A stretch of DNA of 6,438 nucleotides, from NCBI GenBank assembly GCA_944391155.1, contig CALXSO010000057.1:1-6438 (forward strand), in the 5' to 3' direction. Both the position numbers and the translations under genes were made by a program. This stretch comes from an uncultured Clostridia bacterium (GTDB lineage: Bacteria; Bacillota; Clostridia; TANB77; CAG-508). Positions 6,045-6,438 of this stretch are shown in pieces. The number at the start of each line of letters is the position of its first letter. The stretch's first letter is position 1. The notes under the pieces were generated by a model. It was given only the letters and a program-made list of their open reading frames with translations, searched no databases and had not been told where the DNA came from.

Positions 6045-6120
6045 ATCGGAATTTGGCGAATAGTCTTAATTAGTAGTACAGTTATTGCTTACGTTCAGGC
6101 GATAAACGTACATAATATTA
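6045..6120 (+). promoter_or_regulatory. GC-richer leader/promoter island upstream of HU
   Basis: This segment is clearly less AT-rich than the spacer before it. TTGGCG (6053-6058) and TACAGT (6077-6082), spaced by 18 bp, form a weak promoter candidate. Downstream, TACGTT (6090-6095) and AACGTA (6105-6110) form a perfect 6-bp inverted repeat around a 9-nt centre (CAGGCGATA), which could be a short RNA hairpin or a protein site in the HU leader. The exact promoter cannot be fixed by eye. Confidence 0.35.
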
Positions 6121-6140
6121 AATCTTAGGAGGTAATTTAA

Positions 6141-6419
6141 ATGAACAAAGCTGATTTAATCGCAGCAATAGCTGCAAAAACAGGAGACACAAAAAAAGTA
6201 GCAGAATCTACAGTTAATGCTTTTGTAGAAGTTGTAACAAACGCTTTAACAGAAGGAGACAAAGTTCAATTAGTTGGATTTGGATCATTCGAAGTTAGAA
6301 AAAGAGCTGCTAGAAAAGGTAGAAACCCACAAACTAAAGAAGAAATCAAAATACCTGCATCAAAAGCTCCAGTTTTCAAAGCTGGTAAAGCATTAAAAGA
6401 TTTAGTAAACAAAAAATAA
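6141..6419 (+). CDS. hup: HU family DNA-binding protein
   Basis: The 92-aa product is the normal length for bacterial HU. The N-terminal helical dimerisation part (MNKADLIAAIAAKTG, to about residue 40) is followed by VGFGSFEVRKRAARKGRNPQT (GFGSF at 46-50), the flexible DNA-binding arm with the intercalating-proline motif R61-N62-P63, and a C-terminal helix (FKAGKALKDLVNKK). HU dimers bend and compact chromosomal DNA with little sequence preference. The Shine-Dalgarno AGGAGGT (6127-6133) is 7 nt before the ATG. Codons ending in T (GCT, GTT) are commoner here than in most of the upstream genes, as in rplM-rpsI, fitting high expression. It is probably transcribed alone. IHF is unlikely because such genomes normally carry only HU. 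Confidence 0.97.
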   Translation: MNKADLIAAIAAKTGDTKKVAESTVNAFVEVVTNALTEGDKVQLVGFGSFEVRKRAARKGRNPQTKEEIKIPASKAPVFKAGKALKDLVNKK

Positions 6420-6438
6420 TTTTAGATTAATATATATA

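Overview
The window is very AT-rich, uses the standard code (TAA and TAG stops, no in-frame TGA) and has strong AGGAGG-type ribosome binding sites. It carries two spore-specific families (a SPOCS/LysM protein and YunB) and a SpoVB-type flippase. This points to a low-GC, endospore-forming Clostridia-type Firmicute, perhaps a gut lineage; genus cannot be told from the sequence.

Layout: (1) 1-1623, plus strand: the 3' part of a SPOCS (DUF3794)/LysM protein, cut by the window edge, overlaps yunB by 8 bp, so the two look like a translationally coupled sporulation unit. (2) 1624-2445: an extremely A-rich spacer ends in a long imperfect hairpin that covers the ribosome binding site and start codon of a divergent Fe/Mn superoxide dismutase-like gene, which is followed by a weak terminator. 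(3) 2455-2952: an unrecognised 96-aa basic protein with its own sigma-A-type promoter, an operator-like palindrome and an orphan Shine-Dalgarno in the leader. (4) 2986-3022: a bidirectional terminator between converging genes. (5) 3053-4035, minus strand: the rplM-rpsI ribosomal operon with a textbook promoter and a structured leader, probably an L13-type autoregulatory leader. (6) 4065-5899, plus strand: a divergent promoter drives a SpoVB/MurJ-like MOP-family flippase, broken by a single-base +1 frameshift near 5494-5497. (7) 5900-6438: another A-rich spacer, a short GC-richer island, and a complete HU gene.

Functionally the window mixes housekeeping genes (ribosomal proteins, HU) with spore-envelope genes (SPOCS/LysM, YunB, SpoVB-like). 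The SOD-like protein could be linked to the spore coat, as some clostridial SODs are, but that is inference. I see no mobile element, CRISPR array, tRNA, rRNA or obvious new multi-gene system. The most unusual signals are the start-site-occluding hairpin before the SOD-like gene, the flippase frameshift, and the regulated-looking leader of the 96-aa orphan.
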